Source: DATKOF01 sp035524795
Lineage (GTDB): Bacteria; Pseudomonadota; Gammaproteobacteria; Burkholderiales; SG8-41
Length of the DNA: 59,687 nucleotides
NCBI GenBank assembly: GCA_035524795.1
Contig: DATKOF010000010.1
Coordinates: forward strand, 1 to 59,687
Direction of reading: 5' to 3'
Shown: piece after piece, positions 1 to 8,548 of the stretch
Layout: every line of letters starts with the position of its first letter
Position numbering within the stretch: position 1 is the stretch's first letter
Notes under the pieces: generated by a model
Told to the model about the DNA's origin: nothing
Databases searched by the model: none
Seen by the model: the letters and a program-made list of their open reading frames with translations, nothing else
Translations under genes and position numbers: made by a program

Positions 1-449
1 TGGCGGCGCTCGATGCTGCGGCGCGGGCCGGCGCGCCGCTGACGGTGCGCTTCGCGGTGCTGCTGCGCGCGCTCGATCCGCTCGCGGTCGAATCGCTGTG
101 CAACCGGTTGAAAGTTCCCGGCGACTGCCGCGACCTGGCGCTGCTCGCCGCGCGTCACGGCAATCAAATCGCGGACGCTTTAAGCCTTGACGCCCATGCG
201 CTGCTCGAACTGTTCGACGCCGCCGACCTCTGGCGCCGGCCGGAACGCTTCAGCCTGTTGATGGATGCCGCATTGATCGGGGAGGAAGATTCGGAGGAAA
301 CCCGCGCGCGCTTGGAGCGCGCGCTGCAAGCGGCACTAAGCGTGGACGCCGGCGCGATCGCGAAACTGGCGAGCGATCCGGAGCAAATCAGGATTAATAT
401 AGATGCGGTAAGGCTGGATACGATACGCCACGTGCTTGGCGCACACTAA
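1..449 (+). CDS. cca: CCA-adding enzyme, C-terminal fragment
   Basis: This is the 3' end of a gene that begins before the window; the frame is open from base 3. The product resembles the C-terminal helical domain of bacterial multifunctional CCA protein (tRNA nucleotidyltransferase), which builds or repairs the CCA end of tRNA in the cytoplasm. The visible part has the helical pattern around LCNRLKVPGDCRDLALLAAR and a late DPEQIRINIDAVRLDTIR stretch typical of the family tail. The N-terminal nucleotidyltransferase and HD parts lie outside, so activity cannot be judged. GC content is high like the core genome and drops sharply just after its stop, where the restriction island starts. Confidence 0.8.
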   Translation, partial: AALDAAARAGAPLTVRFAVLLRALDPLAVESLCNRLKVPGDCRDLALLAARHGNQIADALSLDAHALLELFDAADLWRRPERFSLLMDAALIGEEDSEETRARLERALQAALSVDAGAIAKLASDPEQIRINIDAVRLDTIRHVLGAH

Positions 450-478
450 CTGAATGTCAGATTGCAAATAAATTATTC

Positions 479-1102
479 ATGCAATTCGATGTTACTCGTC
501 CACCAAAACTGTACCGCTATTCGGAAGCTGGCCCACTAAAACTTGCGCTCAGCCTTGGGGAGTTCTACCTGAAGCCTGCTGCAGGATATAAGCAGTTTAA
601 AGATGATGGCGCACGCCAAGACGATGAACTTATTCGAGTCCAATCATCGAACAGTAACCATATAAAAATTACTGTTGCTAAATCCGGAGAGGAAATTAAG
701 CCCATCAGTGCCGTTACCTATCGATCTGAAATTAGAACGGACTACTATGTTCTGTGTTTTTCTAAAGCTTGGGATGAACGATTATTTTCCGAATTTCTAG
801 GTAGCGATTCTTGCCTTATAGTTCACAACGTCGAGGAGTTTTGTGAACGCATTCATGCCGAGGTGGAAGTAAAACTACCACATTGGGCCGGTATGGACAC
901 CATAATTACGTATGGAGGTAGAAGTCCATTTGGCGCAATTTTTTCTAAGCCCCTGAGCTTCTTACCTCAACAAGAATGGCGATTTGCTTGGTTACCCCCT
1001 TCATCCTTGCGGAATATCGAACCGTTCAAAATTGTCATTGGCAGTATTGAAAAAATTGCGGAAATCGTATTAAAGCCGTCACATACGCCGCCTATTCCTT
1101 AG
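479..1102 (+). CDS. Hypothetical protein in the restriction island
   Basis: I do not recognise this 207-residue protein. It has no signal peptide or membrane segment, so it is probably cytoplasmic. The layout (YRYSEAGPLKLAL near the start, YYVLCFSKAWDERLFSEF in the middle, QQEWRFAWLP near the end) is loosely reminiscent of DUF2971-type proteins, but the usual FNDPFE motif is absent, so this is only a guess. Its base composition is clearly lower in GC than cca upstream, and it sits beside a restriction-modification pair, which suggests horizontal transfer as part of a defence island. It is transcribed toward the methyltransferase gene (convergent). The ATG at 479 lies 29 bases after the cca stop. 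Confidence 0.6.
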   Translation: MQFDVTRPPKLYRYSEAGPLKLALSLGEFYLKPAAGYKQFKDDGARQDDELIRVQSSNSNHIKITVAKSGEEIKPISAVTYRSEIRTDYYVLCFSKAWDERLFSEFLGSDSCLIVHNVEEFCERIHAEVEVKLPHWAGMDTIITYGGRSPFGAIFSKPLSFLPQQEWRFAWLPPSSLRNIEPFKIVIGSIEKIAEIVLKPSHTPPIP

Positions 1103-1151
1103 TTCCCTTCAATGGCCGGCCAATAACAAATACTTGCCTGCTTGGCGCGCG

Positions 1152-1832
1152 TTAAACTTTGTAACCCCGGGGAATTTGTAATAGACGTAACTGCGGATTT
1201 ACGTGGCGTTTCCGATGCGCCACGCCACGTAAGCTGTTTTCCTCGACGTTCTCATTTCCCCATTGATCCCATCCTTGTCTGCGGAAACGCGCGAAAAGTT
1301 CAAGGTATGGGCCGGGAGAGCAATCTTCAATAATGTCGTATAACTCGTCAGGCTTGCGGGAATGTTCGCGCTTGCGTGTTGAGAATAAATTAACTTGGGT
1401 GCGCCCGGGCTTCAGCGTTCGCATACTGCCGCGTACACCAAACAAAATAAATTCCGTAACGTTGCGGAAATAAAATCCGACGCCACGCCCATCGGGTCCG
1501 CCATCTTTCCGGACTTTGTACCAAACCAGATTGGTTTTATAGGTGAATCCCCACGCGCGCATGACTTCCAGCCCCTCGGTCAACAGCGCGTTGGGAACCC
1601 ATAAATAAAGATGAGATTGGGCTGCAGCTAGTCGTCCAACTGGTAGTTGCAGGATTTCCTGTAGATCCATCGTCGGATAGCGAAGCAGCCGCTTGTGCTC
1701 TGGTGCCATCTTGCCGGTGCGATTTTGGAACTGCCACGGCGGATCGGCCAGAATGGTGGCGTAACGCCCCTGGACTTTATTTAATAAATCGTCGGCAGGT
1801 GTTGGCTGTGTGATGCTAATGATCTTTGACAT
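1152..1832 (-). CDS. MT-A70 family DNA adenine methyltransferase
   Basis: The 226-residue product carries the DPPW catalytic motif at residues 30-33, the hallmark of MT-A70 N6-adenine methyltransferases. Downstream family features include the SHLYLWVPN and FTYKTNLVWYK strands and KPDELYDIIE. It probably methylates the site cut by the nuclease encoded just upstream, protecting host DNA. I chose the ATG at 1832 (MSKIISIT) because GGAG lies four bases before it; a longer frame to 1883 has no such site. The start overlaps the end of the nuclease gene by 17 bases, so translation is probably coupled. The target sequence is not visible from the sequence. Confidence 0.85.
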   Translation of the reverse strand: MSKIISITQPTPADDLLNKVQGRYATILADPPWQFQNRTGKMAPEHKRLLRYPTMDLQEILQLPVGRLAAAQSHLYLWVPNALLTEGLEVMRAWGFTYKTNLVWYKVRKDGGPDGRGVGFYFRNVTEFILFGVRGSMRTLKPGRTQVNLFSTRKREHSRKPDELYDIIEDCSPGPYLELFARFRRQGWDQWGNENVEENSLRGVAHRKRHVNPQLRLLQIPRGYKV

Positions 1833-2406
1833 AAAGCTCCTTGCTGATTCCGAATACAAGAAGAGGGCATCCCGCTCCACCACCGCCTTGGATTCGCGGC
1901 AGCAACTTACTCATATGGGTGGTTGAAGCGCCAAAAGAGGATCCCCGTCCCAGGTCGTTGAAGATTTCTTGTAGCTCATCTTTGCGGGTAATGATTACAC
2001 CGAGAGAGATGGCCCGCAAGTCGAATAGCAGGCGAAAGTTATTTAAATCCCGATCAAAGAATGGATCTTTGTTGTTCCACTCGATTTCGAGCGCGACGCG
2101 ACCTTTGAAGCAATCGACGGAATGGGTGGGGGATTCAATCTCGGTGCGATCTATTGTGATCTTGGTGTCGAAATTCTTTTCTGCCCAACCTTTCTTGTAG
2201 AACTCGCTGTCTATCCAATTGGCGACCGGAGATTTACGGCCGCCACCGACAATGATAAAGCTCTTTTTCAGACGGAACCGCGTCAGTACGTCGCAGATAT
2301 CGGTGTATTCGTTCGGAAAATCGTGTTGAAGAATGGCTGAAGCATGTCGCCATTCGTGAATTTCGTAACGATCCCGGATGAATTTCGGGAATGCGCTTAT
2401 TGGCAT
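1816..2406 (-). CDS. BglII/BstYI family type II restriction endonuclease
   Basis: This 196-residue protein matches the BglII/BstYI nuclease family as I know it: a core reading VALEIEWNNKDPFFDRDLNNF, then GVIITRKDELQEIF, STTHMSKLLPRI and a glycine-rich GGGGAGCPLLVFGI tail. The likely metal-binding residues are D98 and the E107-x-E109 pair. BglII and BstYI cut AGATCT and RGATCY, so a GATC-containing target is plausible but inferred. The stop overlaps the methyltransferase start, giving the order nuclease then methyltransferase in one transcript. It lies in a low-GC stretch between cca and a yjdF-like gene, consistent with acquisition. Confidence 0.85.
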   Translation of the reverse strand: MPISAFPKFIRDRYEIHEWRHASAILQHDFPNEYTDICDVLTRFRLKKSFIIVGGGRKSPVANWIDSEFYKKGWAEKNFDTKITIDRTEIESPTHSVDCFKGRVALEIEWNNKDPFFDRDLNNFRLLFDLRAISLGVIITRKDELQEIFNDLGRGSSFGASTTHMSKLLPRIQGGGGAGCPLLVFGISKELYVKDH

Positions 2407-2438
2407 AAAAATGACATGGCCGAGAAAACAGACGAACC

Positions 2439-3057
2439 TTAACCGGTTTTGGGCAGATTTGCTATCTGTCCGTCATGAATCCTCGATAGCAGGATTTGCG
2501 AAACGATCGCGCCGATCAGCGCGCACAGCATGTCTTCCTGCGTGTCCCACGGATCGCCCTGGGGTGGCGAGAAATTCGTCGGCATTCTGTCCCATCGTGA
2601 CCGCACTCGCCCATTCGATCAGTTCGTAGCACGCGCTGATCGCGAGGCAGGTCAGTGTGACCAGCGCGAACAGCCATTTGCCGGGCCGCAGCGGCGAAGT
2701 GCGGACCAGCAATTCGCGCGCGACGATCGCCGGCACGAAACCCTGCACCAGATGTCCGATACGGTCGTAGTGGTTGCGGGTGAAGCCGAACCCGTCTTCA
2801 AGCCATTGGCCGAGCGGCACTCGCGCATAGGTGTAGTGTCCGCCGAGCATCAGCACCAGCGCGTGCGCGAAGATCAGGTAATACGCGAGCCGCGTCAGCG
2901 GAAAACGCGGCCACGTCGCAACCAGCAATGGAGCGGCGATCAGCGCCGGAACGACTTCCATGAACCAGGTCAGCCGGTCATAGGGCGAAATGCCCGACCA
3001 CAGGAGCAATGCGGCGCCGACCAGCAGCAGCGTCAAAATCTCCGATTTTCTTGGCAT
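2439..3057 (-). pseudogene. DUF2238/YjdF-like membrane protein with a frameshift
   Basis: The open frame encodes a polytopic inner-membrane protein (about five hydrophobic segments) with DUF2238 features such as NHYDRIGHLVQGFVPAI and AISACYELIEW. After NADEFLAT the reading frame becomes arginine-rich nonsense. Moving one base at the G-run 2561-2564 restores the expected family tail, QGDPWDTQEDMLCALIGAI, running to a stop at 2439. So one extra G breaks the gene, or the assembly has a homopolymer error. The start is the ATG at 3057 (MPRKSEILT); frame upstream of it is not protein-like. Function of the family is unknown. Confidence 0.75.
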
Positions 3058-3140
3058 TGGAATTTTCAGTCGGATTTTGCCAGTGTATGCCGCCGGCCAT
3101 GGGAAGAAAAGCCGATTGACGGCGTCCGGCCGTTGCCAGC

Positions 3141-3170
3141 TTGACCCTCTCCCCATTACGCGCGCAATAT
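3141..3170 (+). promoter_or_regulatory. Candidate promoter of the GGDEF-EAL gene
   Basis: TTGACC (3141-3146) and CAATAT (3165-3170) are separated by 18 bases, about 85 bases before the start codon. The same two hexamers with the same spacing occur in front of the porin gene on the other strand (7287-7316). This is pattern reading only. Confidence 0.45.
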
Positions 3171-3255
3171 CCTGGAAAACGAATAACAATTAGCAGGTCC
3201 GGACTGGAGGAGAAGCAATCGCGCGGATTACGCGATCGCGCGTTGCGCGATATCC

Positions 3256-5622
3256 ATGCAGTTGACGAATACTTGGAATGTTGTAATCACCACGCTGCGG
3301 CGCAAGCTGGGCTGGGCGCACGAGCCGCAAGTCCTGTTTCCGCTCATCGCGGTCGCCCTGCTGACCGTGATCTGGAGCGCGACCTTCAATCTGATCCAGG
3401 TCGAGCGCGCCGATGCGAAACATGCGGCGGCGAAATCAAGCTCGGAGCTGGCCGAAACCTATGAAGCGCAGGTGGTGCGCGCGCTGCGCGAAATCGATCA
3501 GACGCTGAGATTCATCAAATACGACTACGAGCTTGAGAAAGGGCGGTCTGTACTGTCCGATCTGAAAAAGAAAAACCTGCTGCTGCCCGATCTCCTGTTC
3601 GTCATCGCGATTGCGGACCGCAACGGCGACATCGTCGCGAGTACCCGCCCGTTCGAGGCGAAAAATGTTGTCGGCCGGGATTATTTCGAGGCCCAGCGCC
3701 GCAACGATGTGTTTGCGGTCGGCAAGCCGCGCCGCGGCGCCGATGAGCAATGGAAATTACAATTCAGCCGCCGGCTCAACGCGGCCGGCGGATCGTTCGC
3801 CGGCGTAGTGATCGTCATGGTGGACGCGGCCTATTTCGTCAGCGGCTACGAGCCGTCGAAGCTGGGCGACCGCGGCGTGCTCGGCGTCCTGGGGACAGAC
3901 GGCGTGTTCCGCGCGCGGCGCAGCGGCGAGACGGTGTCCGCCGGCGACGCGGTCGATTACGCGGCGATGGTGCCGGACACCGGACAGGCCGATACCGCGG
4001 CGGCGACGGTTTCGGTCAGCAGCTGGGACGGGGTACGGCGCTACACCAGCGCCCGCCAGCTTTTCGATTTCCCGCTGGCAGTCGTCGTCGGTCTGTCCGA
4101 GGAGGAACAACTGGCGTCGGTCGATCAGCATGCGCGGGTCTACCTGTGGCGCGCGGTCGCCGGCAGCGTGGTGGTGATCGTGGTGATCGTGATGCTGGGC
4201 CGCATGAGCTGGGAGCTCGCGCAAATCCGGCGCCGCGAAGTCGAGGCCCAGATGGCGCACGCCGAGCGGGTCGAATATCTTGCCTATCACGATGGCCTGA
4301 CGGGGCTGCCCAACCGCAGCCTGTTCAGCAAACTTCTGGAGCAGGGCATCAATCAGGCGCGCCGCCACGACAGGCGGCTGGCGGTGATTTTTCTCGATCT
4401 CGACCGCTTCAAGCAGATCAACGACACGCTTGGCCACGATGCCGGGGACGCGCTGCTGCAGGAGACCGCGAAAAGGCTCACGACCTGCCTGCGCGACAGC
4501 GACACCGTCGCCCGCCTCGGCGGCGACGAGTTCGTCGCGCTGCTGCCGGAACTCGAAAAAGAGGAGTACGCGGCGACCGTCGCCCGCAAAATACTTTCCG
4601 CCACGGCCAAGCCCTTTACTCTGGCCGGACACGAACTGCGCATCACCGCAAGCGTCGGCATCGGCATTTATCCCAAAGACGGCGAGGACGAGCAGACGCT
4701 GACGAAGAATGCGGACGTCGCGATGTATCAGGCGAAATCGGAAGGCAAGAACAATTTCCAGTTCTATTCCAAGGAAATGAACAAGAACTCGCTGCAGCGG
4801 CTGGCGCTGGAGTCGGATTTGCGGCGCGCGCTGGAGCGCGGCGAGTTCCGGCTCCACTACCAGGCCAAGCGCGACCTGCGCAGCGGCCGCATCACGGGCA
4901 TGGAAGCGCTGCTGCGCTGGCAGCATCCGGACCTCGGAACGGTGCAGCCGATGCAGTTCATTCCGCTGGCGGAGGAGACCGGCCTGATCGTGCCGATCGG
5001 GGAATGGGTGCTGAGGACCGCCTGTTTGCAGAACATCGCCTGGCAGAAGCAGGGACTGCCTCCCTACATCATGGCGGTCAATCTCTCGGCGCGCCAGTTC
5101 GGCGACGACCATCTGCTGGACGACGTCGCCGCCATACTGCGCGACACCGGCATGGACCCGCATCTGCTGGAGCTGGAGATTACCGAAAGCATGATCATGC
5201 GCAACGTCGAAAAGACGATACAGACGCTGACCAGACTGAAGGAAATGAGCATCCGCATCGCGATCGACGATTTCGGAACCGGTTATTCCTCCCTCGCCAC
5301 GCTCAAACAGTTTCCGCTCGACACCATCAAGATCGACGGTTCGTTCATCCGCGACGTTTCCACCAACGCCGAAGACAGGGGTCTTACCGAGGCCATCATC
5401 GCGGTCGGCAGAACGCTCGGCCTGACGGTGATCGCCGAAGGCGTGGAAACCCGGGAACAGGCCGATTTTTTGCGCCAGTACGCGTGCGACGAATTCCAGG
5501 GGTTCTATTTCAACAAACCGCTGCCCGCGGAGCAGTTCGCCGAACTGCTGCGGACGCAGGCGGCGGCTTCCTCGGCGGACGGCGAACGGAAACCCGGGCA
5601 GGGCGCGAAAATGTCCGGCTGA
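3256..5622 (+). CDS. Membrane GGDEF-EAL protein (c-di-GMP synthesis/degradation)
   Basis: This 788-residue inner-membrane protein has one membrane segment near residues 27-47, a periplasmic PDC/Cache-like sensor region to about 297, and a second segment near 298-316. The GGDEF domain keeps its catalytic motif at 422-426 and an RDSD inhibitory site at 413-416, with the usual five-residue gap. The EAL domain keeps its EAL motif at 550-552, plus DDFGTGYSSL and EGVET. Both active sites look intact, so it could make or break c-di-GMP. It converges with the porin/binding-protein pair, leaving six bases between stops, and shares a promoter pattern with that pair, suggesting it responds to the same nutrient signal. 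Confidence 0.9.
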   Translation: MQLTNTWNVVITTLRRKLGWAHEPQVLFPLIAVALLTVIWSATFNLIQVERADAKHAAAKSSSELAETYEAQVVRALREIDQTLRFIKYDYELEKGRSVLSDLKKKNLLLPDLLFVIAIADRNGDIVASTRPFEAKNVVGRDYFEAQRRNDVFAVGKPRRGADEQWKLQFSRRLNAAGGSFAGVVIVMVDAAYFVSGYEPSKLGDRGVLGVLGTDGVFRARRSGETVSAGDAVDYAAMVPDTGQADTAAATVSVSSWDGVRRYTSARQLFDFPLAVVVGLSEEEQLASVDQHARVYLWRAVAGSVVVIVVIVMLGRMSWELAQIRRREVEAQMAHAERVEYLAYHDGLTGLPNRSLFSKLLEQGINQARRHDRRLAVIFLDLDRFKQINDTLGHDAGDALLQETAKRLTTCLRDSDTVARLGGDEFVALLPELEKEEYAATVARKILSATAKPFTLAGHELRITASVGIGIYPKDGEDEQTLTKNADVAMYQAKSEGKNNFQFYSKEMNKNSLQRLALESDLRRALERGEFRLHYQAKRDLRSGRITGMEALLRWQHPDLGTVQPMQFIPLAEETGLIVPIGEWVLRTACLQNIAWQKQGLPPYIMAVNLSARQFGDDHLLDDVAAILRDTGMDPHLLELEITESMIMRNVEKTIQTLTRLKEMSIRIAIDDFGTGYSSLATLKQFPLDTIKIDGSFIRDVSTNAEDRGLTEAIIAVGRTLGLTVIAEGVETREQADFLRQYACDEFQGFYFNKPLPAEQFAELLRTQAAASSADGERKPGQGAKMSG

Positions 5623-5628
5623 GGCGGG

Positions 5629-6060
5629 TCATTCGGAAAGCAGCACTTTCACGCTGCCGTCCACCGCGCTCTTTTCGATGTAGCCGATGGCCTGGGGATT
5701 GTCGGCGAGCAGTTTTTTGACTTCGGCGCTGTTCGGCGCTTCCCGCGGCGGTTGTCCCCTTCCGGTGAAAATGATTTTCGACCAGTAGGCCTTCATCTGA
5801 GCCGTGGATTTGCCGGCGAACCTGGCGTAGAACTCGTCGCGCGCGCGCGAGCTCTCGGCCTGGTCGATCGGCACCGCCGGCGCCCCGTTGGGAAAGCGGC
5901 TCGTCCTGCCCAGAAAAATGTCCACCACCTGATTGGCGGTGAGCGACGTGGTGGGATTTTTGATCGAAACGACCGCGACCACGTCCCCCATCGCTGCCCC
6001 GGCGCCCAGACTCAACACCAGTCCGGTAACTGCCAATCCGCAATGCTTCGCAAAGTTCAT
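5629..6060 (-). CDS. Small PstS-like periplasmic phosphate-binding-type protein
   Basis: The 143-residue product begins with a clear signal peptide (cleavage after about residue 25) and then resembles one lobe of a phosphate-type substrate-binding protein: SLTANQVVDIFLGRTSRFPNG, a conserved R-x3-FYARFAGKS stretch, YWSKIIFTGRGQPPRE and NPQAIGYIEKS. It is about half the length of a normal PstS, but such short proteins form a recognised group, so I do not call it truncated. It starts nine bases after the porin stop and is almost certainly cotranscribed with it. The ligand is unknown; phosphate or another oxyanion is an inference. It may supply a signal to the neighbouring GGDEF-EAL sensor. Confidence 0.75.
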   Translation of the reverse strand: MNFAKHCGLAVTGLVLSLGAGAAMGDVVAVVSIKNPTTSLTANQVVDIFLGRTSRFPNGAPAVPIDQAESSRARDEFYARFAGKSTAQMKAYWSKIIFTGRGQPPREAPNSAEVKKLLADNPQAIGYIEKSAVDGSVKVLLSE

Positions 6061-6069
6061 GACGGCGTC

Positions 6070-7206
6070 TCAAAACACGAAATCAACCACCACGCTTGTT
6101 ACGTTGACCGTGCCACCCGGCTGGAAATCCGACTGGATGTCGCTCAAAGTGCCGGCTGAACCCGCGTCAAGGCGGATGTGCTCGTATTGCAGTTTCAGAT
6201 CGAAGTTTTTATGGAAATCCCAGCGCACGCCGGCTGAAATGTTCTTCTGCCCCGCCGGCGGAAAGCCGAGGCCGGGATTGCTCAGGGCGTCGAGCCGGGA
6301 ATACGTGACGTAAGGCGTGAAATCCCCGATCCGGTAGCCGCCGGTCACGTACCAGCCGTTGCTGTCGCCGACCGCGTCGCTCCGGTTGGCGGCGAATTCG
6401 CCCATCACGAACCAGTCGCCCGGATCGTAGCTCGCGCCCAGCGTGAACAGCTTGACGGGGGAAAAGGGAATGCCCTCGGCCAGCGACAATCGGACCTGAT
6501 GGTAGGCGGCATGCGCGGTCAGGTCGCCGTACTCGAGAGTGTCGGTGATTTCCCAGGTATCCCTTGCTCTGACGGTGCCGCCGCCGACGGTCTTGGAGTC
6601 CTTCTGGCCGTAAAGGGTTTCGATCGTGTTCGTGACATCGCCGGTATGCAGTTTATAGGCGGCGTCCACGCCGTCGTTGTTGGAAATCGGCAGCAGGGTG
6701 TAGACCTCAACCGGCGGCCGCACCCACGGATTGGCGTAGCCGACCTTGCGGTAAGTCGAGGTCAGAAAAGCCGGTAGAATGGTGCGCCCGACGCGCACGC
6801 TGAAATCCGGCGTGAAGTCGTATTTGACGTTGGCCCATTCGACCGCCGGCGTGTAGGTGTCGTCGGCCTGTTGTTCCGCGATGACTTGCACCACCGCCGA
6901 GAGGCGGTCGTCGAAATCGGCGGTCAGTTGCGCGGCAACCCGGCTGTCGACGTCGAACGACCAGCGGCGCGAATGACCCGCGCCGTCGGGCACGAGGGAA
7001 CCGGTATTGGATACGAAATCCGCCCGGTCCTCGCTCGAATGCGCGACGCCCAGCGTGCCGAAGCCGCTCAATGAGAATATCGATTGGCCGGAATCGGTGG
7101 AATCGCCAGCGCTGGCGGCGGTCACGTACCACATTCCAGCCGCCGCGATGGCGATGCAGGCGCGCCGCGCGCCCGGTTCGTGTTGGCAAAACGGTCGGAT
7201 CGACAC
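6070..7206 (-). CDS. Outer-membrane porin-like protein
   Basis: The product of about 378 residues shows a signal peptide followed by alternating beta-strands with many aromatic and polar residues and a terminal phenylalanine (VDFVF), as expected for an outer-membrane beta-barrel. The style (GFGTLGVAHSS near the mature start, VRVGRTILPAF, NGWYVTGGYRIGDFTPYVTYS) fits porins found beside PstS-like proteins. I prefer the GTG at 7206, preceded by AGGA and GGAGG, because it gives a normal signal peptide; the frame is open to 7272. It leads a two-gene operon with the small binding protein. Confidence 0.75.
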   Translation of the reverse strand: MSIRPFCQHEPGARRACIAIAAAGMWYVTAASAGDSTDSGQSIFSLSGFGTLGVAHSSEDRADFVSNTGSLVPDGAGHSRRWSFDVDSRVAAQLTADFDDRLSAVVQVIAEQQADDTYTPAVEWANVKYDFTPDFSVRVGRTILPAFLTSTYRKVGYANPWVRPPVEVYTLLPISNNDGVDAAYKLHTGDVTNTIETLYGQKDSKTVGGGTVRARDTWEITDTLEYGDLTAHAAYHQVRLSLAEGIPFSPVKLFTLGASYDPGDWFVMGEFAANRSDAVGDSNGWYVTGGYRIGDFTPYVTYSRLDALSNPGLGFPPAGQKNISAGVRWDFHKNFDLKLQYEHIRLDAGSAGTLSDIQSDFQPGGTVNVTSVVVDFVF

Positions 7207-7286
7207 GTTTCCTGTTCCCCCTCCCGCCTCGGATTCTGGGCCGGCTGCTCTCTTAGGAAAGCGATCAGCCATTTTTATTTTTCAAT

Positions 7287-7316
7287 ATATTGCGCGTTCG
7301 ACCGGCGGCGGGTCAA
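7287..7316 (-). promoter_or_regulatory. Candidate promoter of the porin operon
   Basis: On the minus strand TTGACC (7316-7311) and CAATAT (7292-7287) are 18 bases apart. Hexamers and spacing match the element before the GGDEF-EAL gene at 3141-3170. It lies about 80 bases before the chosen porin start. Confidence 0.4.
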
Positions 7317-7337
7317 GGGACGGCGCGGGATGCGCGT

Positions 7338-8522
7338 TTACAATACCTGCCGCCGGTCGCCGGAAGAAAATCCAGTCAACGATTCCTTAAAATCCTTTCC
7401 AAAAGCAATTATCTTGAACAATTCCCCCATTTCTGCCGGCGACAGCAGTTTCTGCGCTTCGGCCGCCGCCGGCAGATAAGCCTTCGCGTTTTCCACCGGA
7501 ACCTTTTCCAGAAATTCGGTGATGCCGTTGTTGATCAGAAAGCGCGCCTGCCCGCAGTAGCCGAGCAGTTCCATCCCCGATTCCGTGCCCGCGCGCGCGA
7601 TCGCGCTGAAGTCCACGTGCGCGGTGATGTCCTGCAGGCCGACCAGCGCAAACGGATCGTCGTGCGCGTGCTGGCGGTAGTGGCACATCAGCGTGCCCCG
7701 GTTCCGCTGCGGATGGCAGTACTCGCGCGCCGGGAAACCGTAATCAATAAACAACACAACGCCGCGCTCGATGCATGCGGCGAGCGTGCGTACGAAGGCC
7801 TGCGCGGCAAGGCTGATCTCAGTCGTGTAGTCCGCATTTTCGTTATCGGGAAGATTCAGCGCCTGCGCTGCTGCCAACAGCGCGCCTTGCGCCGGTCGCG
7901 CGCCCCATGCAAAATTTTCGCCATCGAAGCCGACGCCGAGTTCATCAATTCCATCGGTGCGCGTCCGGATCACATGCACCGGCATCGCGTCGAGCACTTC
8001 GTTGCCGAACGCGAAGCCGCTGAACGATGCGGGCAGTGCATTCAGCCATTCGATGCGTGACGCGAACTGCGGTAACTCCTTTTTCAGCAGCGCAGCCTGC
8101 CGCGCTTTCAGTTCGGCGCTGGTTTCGAGAATGAGATAACGTCGCGGCAGACAATCGAGCGCGGTGAGTTCGGCGAGCAGATCGCAGGCGAGCCGGCCGC
8201 TGCCGGCGCCGAGCTCGAGCACGTCGCCGCCGGTGGCGCGCAGCACCTGCGCCGCCTGCCGCGCCAGCGTGCGCGCGAACAGCGGGCCGAGCTCGGGCGC
8301 GGTGACGAAATCGCCGTCCGGCCCGAACTTGCGCGCACCGGCGCTGTAGTAGCCGAGTCCCGGCGCGTGCAGCGCGAGTTCCATATAGCGCGCGAAACTG
8401 AGCCAGCCGCCGGCGCGTTCGATTTCGCCGGCGATCAGCTTGACGAGCTGCGCGCCGTGCGCGGCGACGTCGGCGTCCGGCGCGGGGAGATGCGCGAGGT
8501 GCGCGGGGAGCGGGCTGCCCAT
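7338..8522 (-). CDS. MidA-family SAM-dependent methyltransferase
   Basis: This 394-residue protein matches the COG1565/MidA (NDUFAF7) family. It has the FARYMELALHAPGLGYYSAG opening, GDFVTAPELGPLFARTLA, the SAM-binding ELGAGSGRL, and FGNEVLDAMPVH. In mitochondria the family methylates a respiratory complex I subunit; in bacteria the substrate is not settled, so a role in complex I assembly is only suggested. The length is normal. It is divergent from the pteridine reductase gene with only 26 bases between start codons, so the two promoters must overlap each other and the coding ends. Confidence 0.85.
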   Translation of the reverse strand: MGSPLPAHLAHLPAPDADVAAHGAQLVKLIAGEIERAGGWLSFARYMELALHAPGLGYYSAGARKFGPDGDFVTAPELGPLFARTLARQAAQVLRATGGDVLELGAGSGRLACDLLAELTALDCLPRRYLILETSAELKARQAALLKKELPQFASRIEWLNALPASFSGFAFGNEVLDAMPVHVIRTRTDGIDELGVGFDGENFAWGARPAQGALLAAAQALNLPDNENADYTTEISLAAQAFVRTLAACIERGVVLFIDYGFPAREYCHPQRNRGTLMCHYRQHAHDDPFALVGLQDITAHVDFSAIARAGTESGMELLGYCGQARFLINNGITEFLEKVPVENAKAYLPAAAEAQKLLSPAEMGELFKIIAFGKDFKESLTGFSSGDRRQVL

Positions 8523-8533
8523 GGCGATAGCTT

Positions 8534-8539
8534 ACAATA
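8534..8539 (+). promoter_or_regulatory. -10 element close to a start codon
   Basis: TACAAT stands nine bases before the ATG at 8549, so the transcript would begin at or within a few bases of the start codon and be leaderless or nearly so. No ribosome-binding site precedes the ATG, which fits this reading. Confidence 0.4.
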
Positions 8540-8548
8540 CGCGTCCCG

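Noticed and set aside
3757..5163. Long antisense frame opposite the GGDEF-EAL gene
   Set aside because: It mirrors a strongly supported gene in GC-rich DNA, has no domain features, and is rich in arginine, alanine and histidine, as expected of a shadow frame.
5629..6060. Small PstS-like gene considered as a truncated PstS
   Set aside because: It has its own signal peptide and a complete single-lobe pattern, and short relatives beside porins are familiar; truncation is not needed to explain it.
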